Notes: generated from the sequence alone by a model not told the origin. DNA of 64,000 nt from Mycocentrospora acerina (GCA_022701365.1 JAKUHH010000156.1:124001-188000); one strand, 5' to 3'. Shown: positions 45,498-58,185, counted from the first letter of the stretch. A program made the numbers and translations.

Positions 45498-47297
45498 ATG
45501 AAGACCCAGGTCGACTACTCGTTGTACCTCGTCACTGACTCGACGGAGACGATTCTAGGGTCAAGAGATCTTGTTGAAGTTGTTGAGCAGGCCTTACTCG
45601 GAGGTGAGTGGCACTCCATGCCTCACCACGCCAGATGACTACCATGCACGCGAAATGTCAACAACTTGCTGTGGGAAGACTTTTGGATGCAACCTTTACA
45701 CAAACCAGAAGAAGTTGGATAAAGCAAAACAAATAGCTAACCCATCTCAGGTGTAACAATCGTTCAGTACCGCGACAAGACAAGCGACACAGGTACCCTC
45801 ATTTCAGTAGCAAAGAGACTCCATGGGAAATGCAAACAACACAACATACCCCTTCTTATCAACGACCGTGTTGATGTTGCTCTTGCCGTAGGATGTGAGG
45901 GTGTGCATCTTGGCCAGGATGACATGAACATTGTGGAAGCCCGCAAGATCCTGGGGGATGACAAAATTATCGGATCCACAGTGTCTTCCGTGGACGAAGC
46001 CAGGATAGCTATCGAACGAGGAGCCGATTATTTGGGCATTGGAACACTATATGCCACGAACACAAAGAAGAACACTAAAGATATTATCGGTGTGAACGGT
46101 ATCCGCAAGATCTTACGGTCAATGGCCACTGCTGGTGAAGCATCCAAGAACGTCAAGACGGTATGCATAGGCGGCGTCAACGCATCCAATGTCCAGCGGG
46201 TTATACATCAACTTTATGCTCCGGATCCCAAATCTCTTACACCAAAGACCATCGACGGCGTCGCTGTAGTCTCCGCCATCATAGGCTCTGCAGACCCAAG
46301 AGCAGCATCAGAAAACCTACAGCGCCTGCTCAGCTCCCTTCCGCCCTTTGCAGCAAATTCCAACGAACCACATTTCTCGTTTGCGAACGAAGAAGATGAA
46401 ATCCGCTTACTCGTCGCCGCATCCACAAAAGCTACGAAACGTGTCCATGAAAAAGGGCCCCTCTCCCACAACATGACCAACCTCGTTGTGCAAAACTTTG
46501 CTGCAAACGTTGCCCTTGCCATTGGCGCTTCCCCTATTATGGCGAATTATGGTGAAGAAGCAACTGACCTCTCCAAACTTGGTGGCGGCCTCGTAGTAAA
46601 CATGGGCACTGTCACCCCCGAAGGTCTCTCCAACTACGCAAAAGCCATCACAGCCTACAACGCCGCCGGCGGACCCATAGTCTTCGATCCTGTAGGTGCA
46701 GGTGCAACTGCCATTCGCCGAGAGGCAACATCCTTCCTGATGAAGAGCGGCTACTTTGACCTCATCAAGGGGAATGAGCGGGAAATCCTAGCCGTTGCTC
46801 GCGCATCCGGCTTCACGGTTCAAGACAGCTCGCAACAGCGCGGTGTCGATAGTGGGGAATCGATCTTCTCACTTGAGCAGAGAGCGTATATTGTCGCGTC
46901 GCTTGCCGCTCGCGAGCGCAATATTGTGCTCATGACGGGCGTGACGGACGTCATCAGCGATGGTGTACGCACTTATGCTATTTCAAATGGGCACAAATAT
47001 CTTGGGTTGATTACGGGCAGTGGCTGCACGCTCGGCACCACGCTCTCTGCATACCTGGCTGCCAATCCAGAGGATAAGCTACATGCTGCTGTGGCGGGAA
47101 TTCTGCATTTTGAAATCGCGGCGCAGTATGCCGCGAACCGCGAAGATGTGAAGGGACCAGGCACGTTTGTACCTGCTTTCATCGACGAGCTGTATAATCG
47201 AGGACTGGAATTGGTGGAAGACAGGAATGACTGGATGGAGTTGCAGAAGATCAAGTGCATCCAGGACATCCCCGATGCAAAACTGCTTGAGATATGA
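45498..47297 (+). CDS. THI6: Bifunctional thiamine-phosphate synthase / hydroxyethylthiazole kinase
   Basis: This predicted two-domain enzyme phosphorylates hydroxyethylthiazole and condenses the product with the pyrimidine diphosphate to make thiamine phosphate. Exon 1 is 45498..45603, the intron 45604..45750 (GTGAGT, CTCAG; 147 nt, longer than most here) and exon 2 is 45751..47297, giving 550 residues. The N-terminal TIM-barrel synthase (1-230) shows LYLVTDS, VTIVQYRDK, LINDRVDVALAVGCEGVHLG and GADYLGIGTLYAT. The C-terminal kinase (about 245-540) shows GPLSHNMTNLVVQNFAANV, FDPVGAGATAIRRE and the ribokinase-like nucleotide loop ITGSGCTLGT. Domain order is the standard fungal fusion. Confidence 0.96.
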
Positions 47298-47665
47298 CAA
47301 GCGAATAACCGCAAGCTACAGGACAGGACGACAGTGAGCTATTGTATGGAGAAAATTCGGCGCGATAATTAGGAGCAAAGATCGAGATGTATTACAAAGC
47401 GAGGAATTCAAAATGTGTTACAAGGCTCGGGATGAGCTTGATAATATCGTGCTATATTCTAGACATCAATGCATATACCATTATGAAACGCCATTGACCC
47501 AAAATGCCAAAAGTCCGTGGTATCTTATCCGTCCCTCCATGAATAATCGCATATCGCCAACGCAGACCTTGAACCTGTGGCCAAAAGAGCAAAACGCCGA
47601 TAATGCGCCCACGCTGTCAACACATACAATGTGACTGTATCAAAAAGAAATAACGCGCAAATTTG
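47298..47665. other. Convergent 3' intergenic region
   Basis: This is short spacer between thi6 and the RING/PHD gene. No feature is recognised. Confidence 0.6.
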
Positions 47666-49765
47666 CTATGAAGAGGTCGAAGCAGAGTCCTCAGTGACAG
47701 GTGATAGAACTGCTTCACCGCTCGCGCGCAATGTTTTGACAGCGCCTTCCACCTCATCGGTCGCCATGCGTTGCCATTTCTCTCTTGTATCCTGGTCTGC
47801 CAGAGCATCAGCGCCTGCCCCACCTACCTTATCGTATAACAGGCGTGAGATATCGCGGTTGATTTCTGTGTATTCTTCCTTTGTAACTTCCTTCTTCAGG
47901 TACATTGGCTTAAGCACAGCGGTCACCATACGCTGAAGCTCTGCCTTTGTAGAATAGGACAAAATCGGAGGGCGGGAGGGCGAAGAGTCCTTTGACCGGG
48001 GAGGACTGCTAAGGCCGGCAGAGTGATGGGTGCGTCTACGACGGCCAGGTCGTTCATCATCCGCAGGCGAGTAAGGTGAGTAGGTAGGAGAGAGTTGTTG
48101 ATCTAGGTCTACAGGCGACTTTGGGCGACTGAGGTTGAGTGGAGGTGGCGTGGTCATTCCATGTGGTGCAAAGTACATCGGAGACAGCCCCGGAGACGAG
48201 TTCAGGGGTGAGCAGGCTCGCTCGACAATGACGCGTCGAGGCTGCGGAGCGGCGATCTCTTTATCGCGCTCAGCAAAGCGATCGACTTCAACTTCCTGCA
48301 GTAAAGATTGCAAAAAGCCTGGAGCAGTCGATAACTCAGCTGCTGCAGATGGCGAAGTGACTGGTCCTTGAGGGTTAGTGTTGATGTGAGTAGCTGTGTT
48401 GCGACGAGCTGCAGTAGAAGATGATTCGCCATTGTCGATCTGCAGCCGAGTTCGTGGCCGCTTTAGCTTGCGCTCTGGTTTTTGTTCGCGAGGTTCGGAT
48501 TCAGCCGGTGACGAAGGAGCAGACTTCCGCTTGTGTCGACGGCTGGCGGTGGTGCTATTGTCAGGCGCAGGGAGGCCCTCTAGCTGTGCTAGTTGATCAC
48601 GCGCCTTCTCAAATTGATTCCAGGCGCGGAGTTCTTCCTGCGACTCAGGGTCTCTAGGCGTCTTTGGGACTTCTCGATGAAGCGAGCGATTCGTAGGCCG
48701 AGTAGTAGACCGGTTAGATCCACGACGCCGTGTATGAACGTTGTCTGCAGCTGCACGGAATCGAGTGCCAGCGCCTAATTGACGGGCCAAATCGAACCGT
48801 CGCTCCCACTCGTGAGCCTCCCGTCTCAACACTTCGGAATGGTCCTCTGACTGCTCGTCGTCTTCAAAGGGGAACTCGATATCAAACTGTAGTCGATTCC
48901 AAACACTCTGCCAGACTCCAACCCATTCATCGGGAGCTCGATTGTGGCGGGGGACTCGGCTACGTCCGTTGATCCAAGCAGCAGGGCCTCGTATCACAGG
49001 TCGTCGTTGCGAGGCAGCCTCCAGAAGTACTGGGTTCTCAATGCATCCCTGGCAGTACCAGGCGCCGCGCGTCGGCATCTGATCAAGACCACCACAAAAG
49101 ACGTGGCAGAGTTGCTCGCAACTATGGCAGTACATGAGCTGCGATGCATCGCCAAATTCATCACACACCATGCATGCGTCATAGCTGCCGTCATCCTCAA
49201 GTATGTAGTCCTCCTCAATAATCATAGAGGGATCGATTTCGGCGACTTGCTGTTTGTCCTGGACTGCATACTCGGATAGTTTGGGCCCTTTTTGAATGTT
49301 AGCTGAGCATTTTCTAATTTGTCTCGTCGGGTGGTGATCATCATAGCGGCTTGGGCAGTGTGTGGATGAAGCTGAGCTCGACTGACCCTTTAGCCAGTAG
49401 TTGCGTCCACTACCAGACAACAACAGCAACATCGAAACTGCAGCACTCGGTGATATCCTGGATTACATACCTCCAACGCGCGCGCTGAGCTCTACCATGT
49501 TGAAGCTGGCTCGGCATATCGGACAGCTGTTCGCCCTTTCTACCCAAGGTTTCAAGCATTCGTCGTGTAAATCATGGCCACACGGAAGCAAATGCGCGAC
49601 CAGTTCGTCATCTTTACTCGATTCGGGAGCCGGGAGCTTGGTCGTGTCATGATCGCCATCAACCCCAACTTCAAGTGAGTCGGTCGCGAGCGGTGATGCG
49701 GTGGCGGTAGGGCCTTCGTCTTGGGGGGCGAGGTCGCCGAGGCAGACTATACAAGTCTCGACCAT
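47666..49765 (-). CDS. RING + PHD finger protein (PHRF1-like)
   Basis: This is a predicted nuclear protein combining an E3-type RING and a histone-reading PHD finger. Exon 1 is 49765..49471, the intron 49470..49288 (GTATGT donor, AAAAAG acceptor, 183 nt) and exon 2 is 49287..47666, giving 638 residues. The join makes ARVGGPKLSEYAVQDKQQVAEIDP, which reads as one domain. The RING has CIVCLGDL, then an unusually long loop of about 50 residues, then LPCGHDLHDEC and CPIC. The PHD (about 135-185) has CMVCDEF, MYCHSCEQLCHVFC and WYCQGC. After it comes a long basic, Ser/Pro-rich region and a C-terminal helical domain (LQRMVTAVLKPMYLKKEVTKEEY) like the SRI/PHRF C-termini. Starting at an upstream codon inside the intron would lose the RING. 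Confidence 0.85.
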
Positions 49766-51532
49766 TATTGTTTTTTCCTGAGAAGAGAACGAGGGAATGT
49801 TGGGCGCGATTCATATGTCAAGTGAGAAGGTGAGAGCGGAGCAGCAGGCGGGCCCCTCTACATATAAAGGCCGGAAGCTAGCGCTAGTTGCCTTGGCCAG
49901 TTTATCACTGGTTGTGCCCCCTGTAGCAGCCACAACGCGAAAACAGTCGCTTGGTCCTGGTATGCCCAAAACGCGAGCAGGAGTAAAGACAAGGTGGAGC
50001 CTGGTGATTTTTTAGGAACATAGCAATCCAAGATTGGAGCGGTCGGTGATAAAGTTTTCCTAATCGTGTTAGTCTTCAGGCTTACCAACAACCACGTGCA
50101 CGCCTCTCTAACCGGACGGCCCGTACGACTATGACTTATCAAGGCTACTGAATACTTATTCGGGTTGCCAAAAATGGTTCGTTCTCACAACCTCTGCCAG
50201 TGACTTGCTTTTCGAAGTGTCTGGAATCTTGCCGTAACCCTATCTTCAGGGGAGATCTTTACTCCAAGACGCACAAGAATGGTTCTCTAAATGACCGCTC
50301 ATGGAGGAAAACCGTACATTTGTCCGGATGGCCGCGCACACGATGGGCAGTCCTGCTCTGGCAACAGGTCTCTTATTGTTATGCCTTCCGAATGCGTACA
50401 AATCGACTTGATAGAGGTGTCTGGGTCTGAGCAACTTGCGGGCTACGCACCCTCCTTGCAGACGCCACGCAAGTGCACTATAAAGCACTTTATTCGAATT
50501 ACACTAGTTCACGACTTCTCGATATATAGCTCAACGTGGAGGGAAAAGAGCGAAGCGAGTGCGATAAGAAGGCGGGCCAGGTTCTGGCATAAAGTTTATT
50601 GGTATCTGTATGTGCAACTGATGCGCAGTTTGCAACTCTGAAGCTTGCAAAAAGGAACGTCTCCTGAGAAGGAATGGTTCTTGGTATTTCTAAGTCTATA
50701 ATCTCGCGACTCTGTAAGCGCCCGGTAAAGCTATGGCTCGTCGCGGGCGATTCGTGCTCGCATCGCGTATGCAAACCTTTTTTCGAGGATGAGAGATAGG
50801 AAGCAGCTGATTCCAGCAGTCTTGAAGTCTTCAAGGGATTAGTGACTCCGCTGAAGACATATACATTGCAGGTGCTGACCAGTCCATCCCCCAAACCCGG
50901 CTGCCTCGCCGGGTACTCCAGTCTTCTCATACACACTAAGGGCTGATGGTGGCGGCCTGGCACACAATAGTGCCTTGTAAAATCGAACATGACCCTACTA
51001 ACTGGCACCTCAAGTGTGGTGGCGGTGAGGTCGATTTTGTTGTCGTTTTAGGTGTCTGTTTGCCCTTCTCACCGAGCCGAGTCACACTAGCCGCATTGAT
51101 CATAGGGAGCTTATTCCACGACTGACTTCCTGGTACGGATATGCGACGCTCACCGTGCTCGACGCCTCCGTCATATACTCGAGATGGTAGAGGAAAACTC
51201 CTACCATTTAACATCTGCATACACTATGCGGAGCTGCGAACGCTTGCGTTGCATTCAACGAGGCGCTCCTGCCTCGGTAACTATGACTTCATTTCTGCTC
51301 AAGCAAGGTATTAGCCAACAAGCTAGTTTCTCGTGAATCGGAGCCTGGTTGGCACCACCCTATATAGGTATTCGTCCGACTCGTCATGCCAGTGATTCAA
51401 CATTATATGACCCCGTTTGACAGGTGATACCGAGGACCGAAACTTAAAGATCGCTCCATGTCTTCACATCTTTTCTTGAAACCCCACCTTGCCGCCCAAT
51501 ACTCATTTGCATCCAAGCTAATTGACGAAGAA
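49766..51532. promoter_or_regulatory. Divergent intergenic region (1.77 kb)
   Basis: Promoters of the RING/PHD gene (-) and the saccharopine-dehydrogenase-like gene (+) lie here. Several ORFs of 70-170 codons carry no domain or plausible splice structure. Nothing else is recognised. Confidence 0.5.
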
Positions 51533-52867
51533 ATGGTCCAAAACACACGCCAGTACGAGCTCGTTCTGCTCGGAGCGACTGGTTACACAGGCAAGCTGGT
51601 CGCAGAGTGGGTCAGTACTCATCTCCCAGAAGACTTGAGGTGGGCGATTGCTGGGCGCAATGCGAAAAAACTACAGGCTGTCGTTGATGAATTAACGAGG
51701 CTGAGCCCGAACCGCAAGCAGCCAGGTACCTTCTACACCATATTTTTTCAATTTACACGTTTACAAGAGCACGGCTGATGGGATGAAACAGCCGTTGAAC
51801 TTTGCGAGCTCAAGAAAGAGGACTTGGACACTCTCGCGCAAAAGACCAAGCTAATCATCACAACCGTGGGTCCATACATGCTTTACGGAGAACCTGTCCT
51901 AGCTGCATGCGCCAGTAATGGAACCCACTACCTGGATTGCACTGGCGAAGTGCCATGGTATTACGATATGATTGCTAAATATGATGCTCTCGCAAAACAA
52001 AACAATAGTATCATCATCCCTCAATGCGGACTCGACTCTGTCCCTGCAGACCTTCTAGCGTTTGTTCTAGCAAGAGAGATTCGCAAACGCTTCAGCGTAG
52101 CCTGCGAGAGGGTTATCATGACGCTTTACGACTCGAAAACGGGTGTGAGCGGCGGCACAAGCTTGACCGTACTATCTCTCTTCGAGAATTACTCGCTCAG
52201 TCATCTGGCAAAGAGCATGCACCCTTACGGTCTCTCTCCTATCAAGGCGAACTCAGCGGTGGACAGCCCGAAAAGCGGATTCCTCTACAGCATCCTTGGT
52301 CTTCTGACTGTCCCCGAGCTTGGCGGCGTACAGACCACAGGCCCGATGGCTGCTGCCGATACGCCCATTGTCCATCGCTCATGGGGACTGTACCAGTCTG
52401 ATCCTACTTTTGCCTATGGCCCCAGATTTCGCTTCAACGAATACATGCGTGCCAGCAGCATTTTTAGTGGTGCTGCGATTAAATTAGCTTTTGGCATTGC
52501 TAGCCTCTTCCTCGCTATTCCGCCCACTCGTTGGCTCCTCGCACCGCTCGTCAAAGCGTTTTTGATACCAAAGCCAGGCGAGGGACCTACCAGGGAGAGC
52601 ATGAAGGACGACTTCTTGTCATACCGCGGTGTAGGGGTTGCTGAACAGGAAAAGGGAAAAATTACGGCAAAAGTAGATTGTGCACATGGTGGATATGCTA
52701 CGACAGCAATTACACTCAGTGCAGCTGCCTATTTGATTACCAGGGGAGATCTAGAGAGCACAGAGGCTGGGAAGTTGGGCGGAGGAATTCTAACGCCTGC
52801 AACGCTCGGCGAGCCGTATGTTGCAAAGCTGAATGAATTTGGCTTGAAAATACGGGTCGACAATTAG
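51533..52867 (+). CDS. Saccharopine dehydrogenase-like oxidoreductase
   Basis: This is a predicted NAD(P)-dependent oxidoreductase of the SCCPDH group (membrane-associated saccharopine-dehydrogenase-like proteins, substrate unclear), not the lysine-pathway enzyme itself. Exon 1 is 51533..51725, the intron 51726..51791 (GTACCT, AACAG) and exon 2 is 51792..52867, giving 422 residues. Seen: an N-terminal Rossmann fold ELVLLGATGYTGKLVAEWV, then WAIAGRNAKKLQ. Next come LIITTVGPYMLYGEPVLAAC, HYLDCTGEVPW and IIPQCGLDSVPADLLAF. A hydrophobic segment (IKLAFGIASLFLAIPP) may attach it to lipid. The start at 51533 (MVQNTRQYELVLLG) is preferred; an in-frame ATG at 51458 would add 25 residues. Confidence 0.87.
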
Positions 52868-53327
52868 CCAAAGTTGGTACAAACTACTAATAACAGGCAT
52901 ACTTGATAAATAGAAATGGCGAAGTTAGTTGGTCGTGGTAGCGAGTGGAAACGTTTCTGTGCCTAGGCTTCGCCTGCTTTTCTCAAGTACATATGAATCT
53001 CTTATGACATTTTGACCTATGGTTGTATAATCTCGCGTTTACAATTAATTAAAAGATGTCAATTGCATGTACTGCTGATATGAAAGTCGCGATATATGCA
53101 CGTGAGAACGCGTTGCGCACTGACTAAATTTTGGTACGAGCGCCCAAACGCGGTTGTTCCCCGCAGCCTATTCCGCATCTACACCTACAACCTATACCTC
53201 ACACAAGACAGAAGTGTTTGCAACCAGGAAGAAAAAACAAAAAAATACGAAACGATTCTAAGTATTGCAGTTGATCGTGGGAACTTGATTGCCACTGCCC
53301 TAAACACCTTTTACAATTCTTCACAGG
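52868..53327. other. Intergenic region
   Basis: This is AT-rich spacer between two plus-strand genes. A short ORF runs into the F-box locus but has no domain. Confidence 0.5.
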
Positions 53328-55229
53328 ATGGACTTGCCTCTCCACCCTGCACAAACATTCTCAACGATTGACCTAAACAATGACATTTGGCTCCTGGTCT
53401 TAGATTATGTATGTTTCTAGTCTTCGGATCCTGATATCTACTCATTAGCATGCTTAGATTACCATGATTAAAGACCTTAAATCGCTCTGCTTGACCTCAA
53501 AAGTTTTCCGAGATCGCGCAACGCCACGGTTGTACAATAAAGTTCTTATTCGACTGTGGAACGAAACAGAGACAAAGATTTTCGTTCGTAGCGTTGCTAA
53601 TGGGGCTGGCTTGCTTTTAGCGAACACGAGAACTTTGGTGATCGAACATGAGACACCTCCCCCAGAACCAAGCTCCGTGGCCGTAGGCTCTTAGGGTTTC
53701 GGAGCATGTCAGTGGGACCCTGCTCTACAATCGGGCCGAGACCGTACCCTCGAACTTATACTACATATGTTCCCTAAGAACAAATTGACCTCGTTTCAGT
53801 ACGTGTTCACAACCCACCCACTTTGCAGTAGTTGACTTGTCCAGATTCATATCTCCATCTCCTCTCAGCCTTGGAACTTTGCTACAGCTTACAGTTGATC
53901 AAGTTCATATTTCGCACATCCTGCTATCATTCAAAAACGAACGAAGTCTAGACTGGCAAATTCTTCACTGTTTCAACAACCTTCGTTCTTTAAACCTTTT
54001 CATGGTCGACGAAGACGTCCTGACATATGCTGTACGTGCCTTGTCTGGTATGAATATGCTAGAGAGCCTCACCTTAGGTCAAACCGTACCAGGTTCGAGC
54101 AAGAGGCTATATTCTCAAGCTCTTATAGCAGGAGTAAATGAAGTTGTTTCTGGGTCGGGCGATGTGATCTGGCCACTTTCTTCATTGGAAAAATTCTTGC
54201 CTAAGCTGAAGGAACTCTCATTACAAGGATTTGATCTGGCTATCCTGGCATATGCTATCTCGGAGATATTAGACGTGTCAAAACTTTCTCGGCTCTCACT
54301 TTTCAATTGTGTTGACGCTATCCAATTTTTTTCGGACCTTGGAGAAGCGACTGGGCAACAATCATTCCCTCTCTCTCATTTATGCGTGCTAGGCCGAGAA
54401 GTTGATTCGGGAAGACCGTTGACGCCTTCCGAGGAGCAGTTTTGGCTAAATCTTCTACGGGCCGAAAATCTCAGAAGTCTGCACTTGTCCTGGAAGTGGA
54501 GCAAGTACTTCGATACATTTTTGCAACATAATCTTCGCGAAGCCCATGGCGTACACTCTCTAGGCGTGCACGCACACTTCTCCTGGGATGACCCTGACGA
54601 TGAAGAAGAAGCGGATGGAGAGAACATGGAAAACGAGCTCGCAACATTTGAACCCGATAGCCTTCGCGAACTTTGCATTGCCTGCCCCAATATCCGAGCT
54701 CTTGGGCTCCGGTTCGTAGAGGCCTTTCTTTCACCAGATGAGTGGGCCGACTCAACGGTCGTACAAGACTCGATTGTGAGCGACTAGGCCAATCTTCCAT
54801 TCGACAAGAATTGACAACCTACAGGACAGCCTTCGATACCTAACTGAAGTCCGCATCCTTCACTTGCGACAACCAACTAGAGTGGATGCGGCCTCGTGTG
54901 TTGCGAATACAAGACTATGTACTTTTGAATTGCAGAGATTTGCTAATGCATTCTTTGATATCTTGCACACACACGGGTACTGCCACAAGCTAGAGGCTTT
55001 AGTGATTGGCTCTCTGACATACGGCTCGACTAGTCGTCACAATGGTTGTTACAGAACTCAGCACTGCTTTGTAAAGGGATTTCAAACGGACATGGTGGGG
55101 CGCAAGGTTGCAGTTGCCGTGCCGGTAACGCGAAGTGTGTTGAGGCGGGTGGCAGAATACACTGACATACTGGACTTTGACCCTCAGTGTGAGCGTGTTG
55201 GTGGCCTTGATGGTAGCAGTGCTGTATAG
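53328..55229 (+). pseudogene. F-box protein gene with a stop and a frameshift
   Basis: Fungal F-box proteins recruit substrates to SCF ubiquitin ligases. Exon 1 is 53328..53408, the intron 53409..53457 (GTATGT, CTTAG), the large exon 53458..54775 and the intron 54776..54824 (GTGAGC, CTACAG); the last exon is 54825..55229. Outside the lesions all joins keep phase. The F-box is built across the first splice: NNDIWLLVLDY + ITMIKDLKSLCLTSKVFRD. In-frame TAG at 53692..53694 is followed in the same frame by coding-like RDRTLELILHMFPKNKLTSF. The frame then shifts between about 53812 and 53836, after which LRR-like sequence runs on (HCFNNLRSLNLFMVDEDVL) to a normal end. No intron removes both lesions in phase. 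Recently decayed gene or sequence errors. Confidence 0.7.
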
Positions 55230-56058
55230 CAGGTAAGCCTAGCGTCTACCCGAGTTCAGGTTTTACTTCGACTCAGGGATTTTTCGACCGGTAGAATGTG
55301 GACAAAGCTTCTTTGATTCCAAAAGAAACAACGCAAGTCGGGGCAACTCAAAGAGCTTTGACAAACTTTACGACCGTGCGCTGAGGTCTACGAAGCTCAT
55401 TACGCTCGTCGAGTATACTGCAACTTGATATACCCCGAAGGACCGGGGTAAGTATCGGAGTTTTGCATATAAATGTGGAGCACGCTGTGCAAACAGACGC
55501 CCATCACCACAGAAGAGGTCGATTCCGAATGCACAAAGAAAGTCAGCAATCGCCTCTTTGTTTATCCAATGCGGACGCCTCATCCAGCAATATGTAGAAA
55601 ATTGGCTACACTATCTGCGAAACGAGGTGTGTAAATAGGGCCGATAGAAACTTTTCTCCGATTCGGCCGAGCCACTCAGATTGTCCAAAGAACACGACAT
55701 TTTGAATGATGAGCGGCGCATTGCATGCCTTTGTGGAGATCCTGGTATGAGTTTCAGCCCAAGTTCGTCTGACGTCGATCTTCCATTCGCTCGGTACTTG
55801 TTTTTTCCTCTACGGCGAAATAGAGCCTCAGGAAGCTACGACGCGAACATGATCGGTTCCGCCGCGTGAAGTGCCGACAAGAGCGGCAGACAAGATTAAA
55901 CTTGGCGCACAGAGATGTTAGGAGAGGGGATTGATGAAGAGCAGGTGTATATATACGGGATCCCTTGCAGCTGAAGAGTCTTGGAATCTTCAATTTTCTT
56001 ACGCTTTTCTTTGACTATACAAACTTGGTTACTAGTAACCGTCCTCTCATTTGCAATC
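55230..56058. promoter_or_regulatory. Promoter region of the chitinase gene
   Basis: About 0.83 kb is without a supported gene. A TATA box lies near its 3' end; short ORFs on both strands have no domain. Confidence 0.55.
55948..55955 (+). promoter_or_regulatory. TATA box of the chitinase gene
   Basis: TATATATA lies 104 bp before the ATG at 56059 and is followed by a CT-rich leader. Confidence 0.65.
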
Positions 56059-57544
56059 ATGCGTTTCTCCAGTGCCACCACTCTTTTGGCGCTTCCCTTT
56101 CTTACGAGCGCTGCTCCTGTCAGCGATGCCCTCTCCACTGGTTATCAGATGGGCGTTTTCTATGTCAACTGGGTGAGTCTATCAAGTACAGGGTTTAATA
56201 CGGAGAGCTAATTGCGTGTACCAGGCCATCTACGGACGCCAACACTTTGTGACTGATCTCCCTGCCAGCAAGCTTACCAAAGTCTCCTATGCCTTTGCCA
56301 ACGTGAATGCCACAACCGGCAACGTCTTCCTCTCAGACGAGTGGGCGGACATCCAGATCCAATTCGCGGGCGATGTCGCGGGCAACGGCACCCAGCTATA
56401 CGGCAACTTCAACCAGCTGTTCAAGCTGAAGCAGCAGTACCGCAACCTTAAGGTCTCGCTGGCCATTGGCGGCTGGTCATACAGGGAGAACTTCAAGACT
56501 GCCCTCGCGACCAATGCCACCAGGTGGAACTTTGCGCAGAGCACGCTCGCTCTAGTCACAGACTTGGGTCTCGATGGCGTAAACGTCGACTGGGAGTACC
56601 CCGAAACCGTGACTGACGGACAGAACCTCGTCGCGACTGTCAAGCTCCTCCGCGAGGTAAATGACTTCATCTCCTGAATCAGTGTAATCGGGATACTAAC
56701 CAAACCTTCCCCCCTTTTTAGGTCTTTGACTCGTACTCTGCCCAGCACGCCAATGGATATCACTTCCAAATCGACTACTCCGCACCCGCCGGCCCCCTCC
56801 GCTACACTGTCCTGCCCGTCTCCGCCATGGATCCCTACATTGATGAGTGGAACCTCATGGCCTTTGACTACATGGGCGCAGGCTTCTCCAACTTCACCGG
56901 CCACAACAGCAACGTGTATGCCTCCAAATCCGCGCCCCGCGCCACCGACTTCAACACCGCCCAAGCAATCGACTACTACAAGAAGCACGTCGCCTCGCCC
57001 AAGAAGGTCATCCTTGGCATGCCCCTCTACGGCCGCTCCTTCGCCAACACCAACGGCCTCGGTCAGGCATTCAACGGTTCCGGCGACGGCACATGGGAAG
57101 CCGGCGTCCTCGACTACAAGGTCCTGCCCCTTAACGGAAGCACCGTGTACACGGACAAGAAGTCGATCGCCTCATGGTCCTACGACGCCAAGACCCGCCA
57201 GCTCGTCAGCTTCGACACCCCAGAGGTGCAGGTCCTCAAGGCAAAGTACCTCAAGAAGGAGAACCTGGGCGGCTCCTGGTGGTGGGATTCCAGCTCTGAC
57301 CGCAAGGACGGCAAGAGCTTGGTTACAACCGTACGTTTTTTTTTGGAGATGTTTATTTATTCACGTCTCTCTCTCTCTTTTTTTTTCAAAGTGTTTCACA
57401 GGGCTAATTTTTTGTGTGTGCTTGCAGGGCTACAATGCGCTTGGTGGAGCAAAGAGTCTGCAGAAGAACAACAACCTGCTCGACTACCCTGTTTCAAAGT
57501 ACGACAACGTCCGCCGTGTGGCGTTGAAGAGGCGCATGATCTGA
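56059..57544 (+). CDS. Secreted glycoside hydrolase family 18 chitinase
   Basis: This is a predicted extracellular chitinase that hydrolyses chitin beta-1,4 bonds. Exons are 56059..56172, 56225..56656, 56722..57330 and 57428..57544, all phase 0, giving 423 residues. Seen: a signal peptide (RFSSATTLLALPFLTSAAP); first barrel strand GYQMGVFYVNWAIYGR across the first splice; KVSYAFANV; and KVSLAIGGWSY. The catalytic motif is LGLDGVNVDWEYPE (DxxDxDxE with the Glu acid present). MDPYIDEWNLMAFDYMG and KVILGMPLYGRSFANT follow, then SWWWDSSSDRKDG. No chitin-binding module is seen. It is a compact fungal-type GH18, consistent with wall remodelling or chitin use. Confidence 0.94.
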
Positions 57545-58185
57545 TTGTGCGGTGAGGAGCTGAGCTGAGCTGATGGGAGGGCGAGGGGTGGACAGATGGA
57601 TGGGGATGGATGGATGGATGTGAGCTGAGTTAGCTACCTACCTAGTCGAATGCCAATTGTTGGTATGTAACGCCTAGTAAGTAGCTATTAAATAGTCTCG
57701 CTCATCCTTCCCTAACCCCCCTGATTAATACAATAAAAACATCTGGCCACCTACACAAGTGTTTCACCATTTTAATTTCTCAAGCGAATGTTTTTAGATG
57801 TTTGTTTGTTGGTCATCTTCAGTAATAAAAAAAGGGTAAAAACGAATGCGAAATTCAAAAAAAAAATTGGTAAAAGTTTAATAATCGTCATTGCCAGTTT
57901 ATTTATTTTCCTTCTCTCTGCTCAAAAAAAGGGCAGGAAGGAAGAATAAAACCCTCCCTTCCCCTCCATTCGTAGCCCTCTCTCTAAATATCTACGTAGC
58001 AGTTGAAGAAAAACCGCTCTTCTCTTTCTAAAAAAATCTTTTTAAAATTTGCCCAAATCATGTCCTTAATCTTACAAAGCGGCGTCCTCAAGAAAGTTTG
58101 AAAAAACGTCTCACCAAAATACGCCTATATTTAGGAGAGAAAAAACAGGTCTTGTCCATATATAACGCCATCGCTAGAACGCAAA
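57545..58185. other. Convergent 3' intergenic region
   Basis: This is AT-rich, with A- and T-runs and a GGATG-type short repeat near 57590-57620. It is the spacer between chitinase and desaturase. No gene is supported. Confidence 0.65.

Noticed and set aside
44800..45750. Thiamine-pyrophosphate riboswitch near thi6
   Set aside because: No CTGAGA core with a paired second half was found in the leader or in the 147-nt intron.
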